From the NCBI GenBank assembly GCA_910577805.1, contig CAJTOE010000115.1, positions 1 to 7,790 on the forward strand: DNA of 7,790 nt, read 5' to 3'. The DNA is from an uncultured Oscillospiraceae bacterium. Lineage in GTDB: Bacteria > Bacillota > Clostridia > Oscillospirales > Oscillospiraceae. Shown here one piece after another: positions 6,216-7,790 of the stretch. A model generated the notes under the pieces. The model was not told the DNA's origin. It saw only the letters and a program-made list of their open reading frames with translations, and searched no databases. The position numbers and the translations under genes were made by a program. Position 1 is the stretch's first letter. The number at the start of each line of letters is the position of its first letter.

Positions 6216-6543
6216 ATCAAGATCGGTTTATAGAATATGAGGTCGATACCTGCATAAGCAAGATTATGACACGACTACAATAATTAGTGAAAGCAGCGGG
6301 GGGACCCCACTGCTTTCATATGTTAATTGCGGCAATGGGTATGGGCAATGCAAAATAATATGCTTTCCATATAAAATTTTGACGCAATTTATATAGTCAT
6401 CAGGTAACATGACGCCGAATGCCCTTTCAGTATGTAACCTCCAAGCGATAAAATCCCACATAAGATAAAAGGGGAAATGCAGCGGTTATGTTGCTTTATG
6501 TTTTTTATGAGCGTTCCACATATTTGACCAAGGAGGATTTATC
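6216..6543. other. Intergenic stretch without recognisable gene
   Basis: About 330 AT-rich bases lie between the short ORF and the response regulator. They contain one strong hairpin (6288-6318) and the ribosome binding site AAGGAGG at 6530-6536. A TTGACG hexamer at 6379-6384 has no suitably spaced -10 box. No convincing promoter for the two-component genes was found, although one is expected here. Only short ORFs without ribosome binding sites occur. Confidence 0.6.
6288..6318 (+). terminator. Strong hairpin, possible terminator of the thiamine operon
   Basis: TGAAAGCAG (6288-6296) pairs perfectly with CTGCTTTCA (6310-6318). After one C/A mismatch, GGGG (6298-6301) pairs with CCCC (6305-6308), leaving a 3-base loop. 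The stem is long and stable, but what follows (TATGTTAATTG) is not a real T tract. It could be a terminator on either strand, a processed RNA end, or a small inverted repeat. Because it is the only strong hairpin between thiN and the response regulator, a transcription end is the best guess. Confidence 0.5.
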
Positions 6544-7203
6544 TTGCTTCAAGTTTTAATTGTAGAGGACGAAAAGCCCATCTCCAACCTGATCCGTCTC
6601 AGCCTGACTAAGGAAGGTTACCACTGTACCTGCGCTTTTGACGGCGCGGCCGCGGCGGACCTGCTGGTGGATCATCACTATGACCTGATTTTGCTGGATG
6701 TGATGCTCCCGGAGATTGACGGCTTTGAGCTGATGGAGTACATCCGTCCAATGAAGGTTCCGGTCATCTTCCTGACGGCGAAATCGGCGGTCAAAGACCG
6801 GGTAAAGGGCCTGAAGCTGGGGGCAGAGGACTATATCGTCAAGCCCTTTGAGGTCATCGAACTGCTGGCCCGCATTGATGTGGTCCTGCGCCGGTATCAA
6901 AAAACGGACATGGTACTGGAGATTGGCGGGCTGAAAATCGACACCAGATCCATGCAGGTATGGCGGGACGAGGCAGAGATCAGCCTGACCAAGACGGAGT
7001 ATGAGCTGCTGCTCCTGTTTGCCCGAAACCCCCGCCGCGCCCTATATCGGGAAACCATCTATGAGCGGGTATGGGGCGAACCGTATCCCTTTGGAAGCAA
7101 GGCGGTAGACATCCATATCCAGCGGCTGCGCAAAAAGACCGGATGGGAGACCTGCCTTCGCGCGGTGAACAAGATCGGCTACCGGCTGGAGGTGGAGCCG
7201 TGA
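6544..7203 (+). CDS. OmpR/PhoB family two-component response regulator
   Basis: This 219-residue cytosolic transcription regulator starts with TTG at 6544, chosen because a perfect AAGGAGG (6530-6536) lies 7 bases upstream and the protein begins at the expected place (MLQVLIVEDEKP). The receiver domain, residues 1 to about 116, shows the acidic pair Glu8/Asp9, phosphoacceptor Asp52 in LLDVMLPEIDG, Thr78 in FLTAK and Lys100 in VKPF. The C-terminal winged-helix domain (about 123-219) shows SLTKTEYELLLLFARNP, the recognition region VDIHIQRLRKK and the terminal hairpin INKIGYRL-type motif (here VNKIGYRLEVEP). It overlaps the kinase gene by 3 bases, so the two form a pair. Targets are unknown. Such pairs often control nearby transporters, which would lie to the right. 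Confidence 0.95.
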   Translation: MLQVLIVEDEKPISNLIRLSLTKEGYHCTCAFDGAAAADLLVDHHYDLILLDVMLPEIDGFELMEYIRPMKVPVIFLTAKSAVKDRVKGLKLGAEDYIVKPFEVIELLARIDVVLRRYQKTDMVLEIGGLKIDTRSMQVWRDEAEISLTKTEYELLLLFARNPRRALYRETIYERVWGEPYPFGSKAVDIHIQRLRKKTGWETCLRAVNKIGYRLEVEP

Positions 7204-7790
7204 AGTTCCACCTGAAGATGACCCTGTGTATGCTGGCGGTGCTGGCCGTCCTGTTCGGAGCGGGTGGCAGCCTGCTGATCTCCGAGTCCTTTGAGGGCTC
7301 TTTGGAGCGGGAGAAGGCGGCGGCCCTGGGCGACTACCGTATGGCCTGGGGTACTCTGCAGATCGTCAACAGCATGGATACCTACCTGGACAGGGACGCT
7401 ATCGTCAAGACGATGGAGCAGTTATACCAGCAGAACAGCGCCTCCTGGTCGGCCCTGCGGCTGTCTACCGGGGATGAAGTGCTGTATGAGAACAGAGGGA
7501 CGCAGTCCTCATTGATTCAGACTGCCTGGTCCATTGAGGATCCTACGCCTGGCATCTGCCTGTTCCGCATCCTAGACAACGGGGCCGGGGCGCACTTTCT
7601 GGTCTTTTCCGGGGCAGTCGAGACCAATGGAGATGTTCTCTATCTCACTACCAGCCATGATGTTTCCGCTCTATACACAGCCCGGCAGGCCCAGCAGCAC
7701 ACCTATCTCCAGGTATTTTTCCTGATGTGTGTTCTATGCGCGGCGCTGTCCTACACAGTGTCGCGGCTGCTGACCGCCCCGCTGGGCGGG
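7200..7790 (+). CDS. Membrane sensor histidine kinase, N-terminal part (runs off window)
   Basis: The frame is open from GTG at 7200 to the last base, giving 197 residues. The GTG overlaps the response regulator stop (GTGA), behind GGAGG at 7188-7192 with about 7 bases of spacing. The protein begins with a short basic stretch and a membrane helix (about 7-27). A sensor region of about 140 residues, presumably outside the membrane, follows (28-168), then a second membrane helix (about 169-187). It continues into SRLLTAPLGG (188-197), the start of a HAMP linker with its conserved proline (Pro194). This is the classic two-helix layout of an OmpR-partner kinase. The dimerisation/phosphoacceptor and ATPase domains must lie beyond the window, so the kinase call relies on layout and the response regulator partner. 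The signal sensed is not recognisable, and I know of no named domain that fits the sensor region. Confidence 0.85.
   Translation, partial: MKFHLKMTLCMLAVLAVLFGAGGSLLISESFEGSLEREKAAALGDYRMAWGTLQIVNSMDTYLDRDAIVKTMEQLYQQNSASWSALRLSTGDEVLYENRGTQSSLIQTAWSIEDPTPGICLFRILDNGAGAHFLVFSGAVETNGDVLYLTTSHDVSALYTARQAQQHTYLQVFFLMCVLCAALSYTVSRLLTAPLGG

Noticed and set aside
6379..6397. TTGACG plus TATAGT as a promoter for the two-component genes
   Set aside because: The spacing is only 7 bases, incompatible with a sigma-A promoter, and no alternative -10 box lies at 16-18 bases.
6264..6461. A 65-codon open frame on the - strand in the intergenic region
   Set aside because: It has no ribosome binding site, runs through the strong hairpin at 6288-6318, and shows no familiar motif. 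A real small protein is not excluded but not supported.
1..7790. CRISPR arrays, insertion sequences, tRNA or rRNA genes, phage or defence genes
   Set aside because: No regular repeats, transposase motifs, tRNA-like cloverleaf or defence-type protein motifs were seen on either strand. Apart from the possible broken ORF, nothing points to a mobile element.

Overview
The window looks like chromosomal DNA from an anaerobic, moderately GC-rich Clostridia-type Firmicute. This rests on strong AGGAGG-like ribosome binding sites, GTG and TTG starts alongside ATG, tight ATGA overlaps, a TTGACA/TACAAT promoter, and a riboswitch that works by transcription termination. The genus cannot be fixed from sequence alone. 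All recognisable genes are on the + strand.

Positions 1-1344 hold the end of one ABC-2 type permease and a complete second one. They look like the two membrane subunits of an exporter whose ATPase gene probably lies to the left. Positions 1345-1654 hold a consensus promoter, a TPP riboswitch and a 10-bp intrinsic terminator. The P5 helix of the aptamer overlaps a segment that can pair with the 5' arm of the terminator, so an OFF-type attenuation mechanism can be read directly from the sequence.

Positions 1655-5945 are a six-gene thiamine operon: thiM, thiE, a HAD phosphatase, thiD, tenA and thiN (thiamine pyrophosphokinase). ThiM and ThiD phosphorylate the thiazole and pyrimidine, ThiE joins them to thiamine monophosphate (TMP), and TenA recovers pyrimidine from degraded thiamine. 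The last gene encodes thiamine pyrophosphokinase, which uses free thiamine, and no thiL (TMP kinase) is present. Something must therefore remove the phosphate from TMP. The HAD hydrolase, translationally coupled to thiE, is the obvious candidate. This inference is the most interesting point of the window. No thiC, thiG, thiH, thiS or thiF and no transporter are seen, so the operon reads as a salvage and assembly module.

Positions 5997-6215 hold a short ORF resembling the N-terminal piece of a GNAT-like acetyltransferase that stops early. It is followed by about 330 bases without a recognisable gene, containing a strong perfect-arm hairpin. Positions 6544-7790 encode an OmpR/PhoB-family response regulator and, overlapping it, the N-terminal 197 residues of a membrane sensor histidine kinase that runs off the window.
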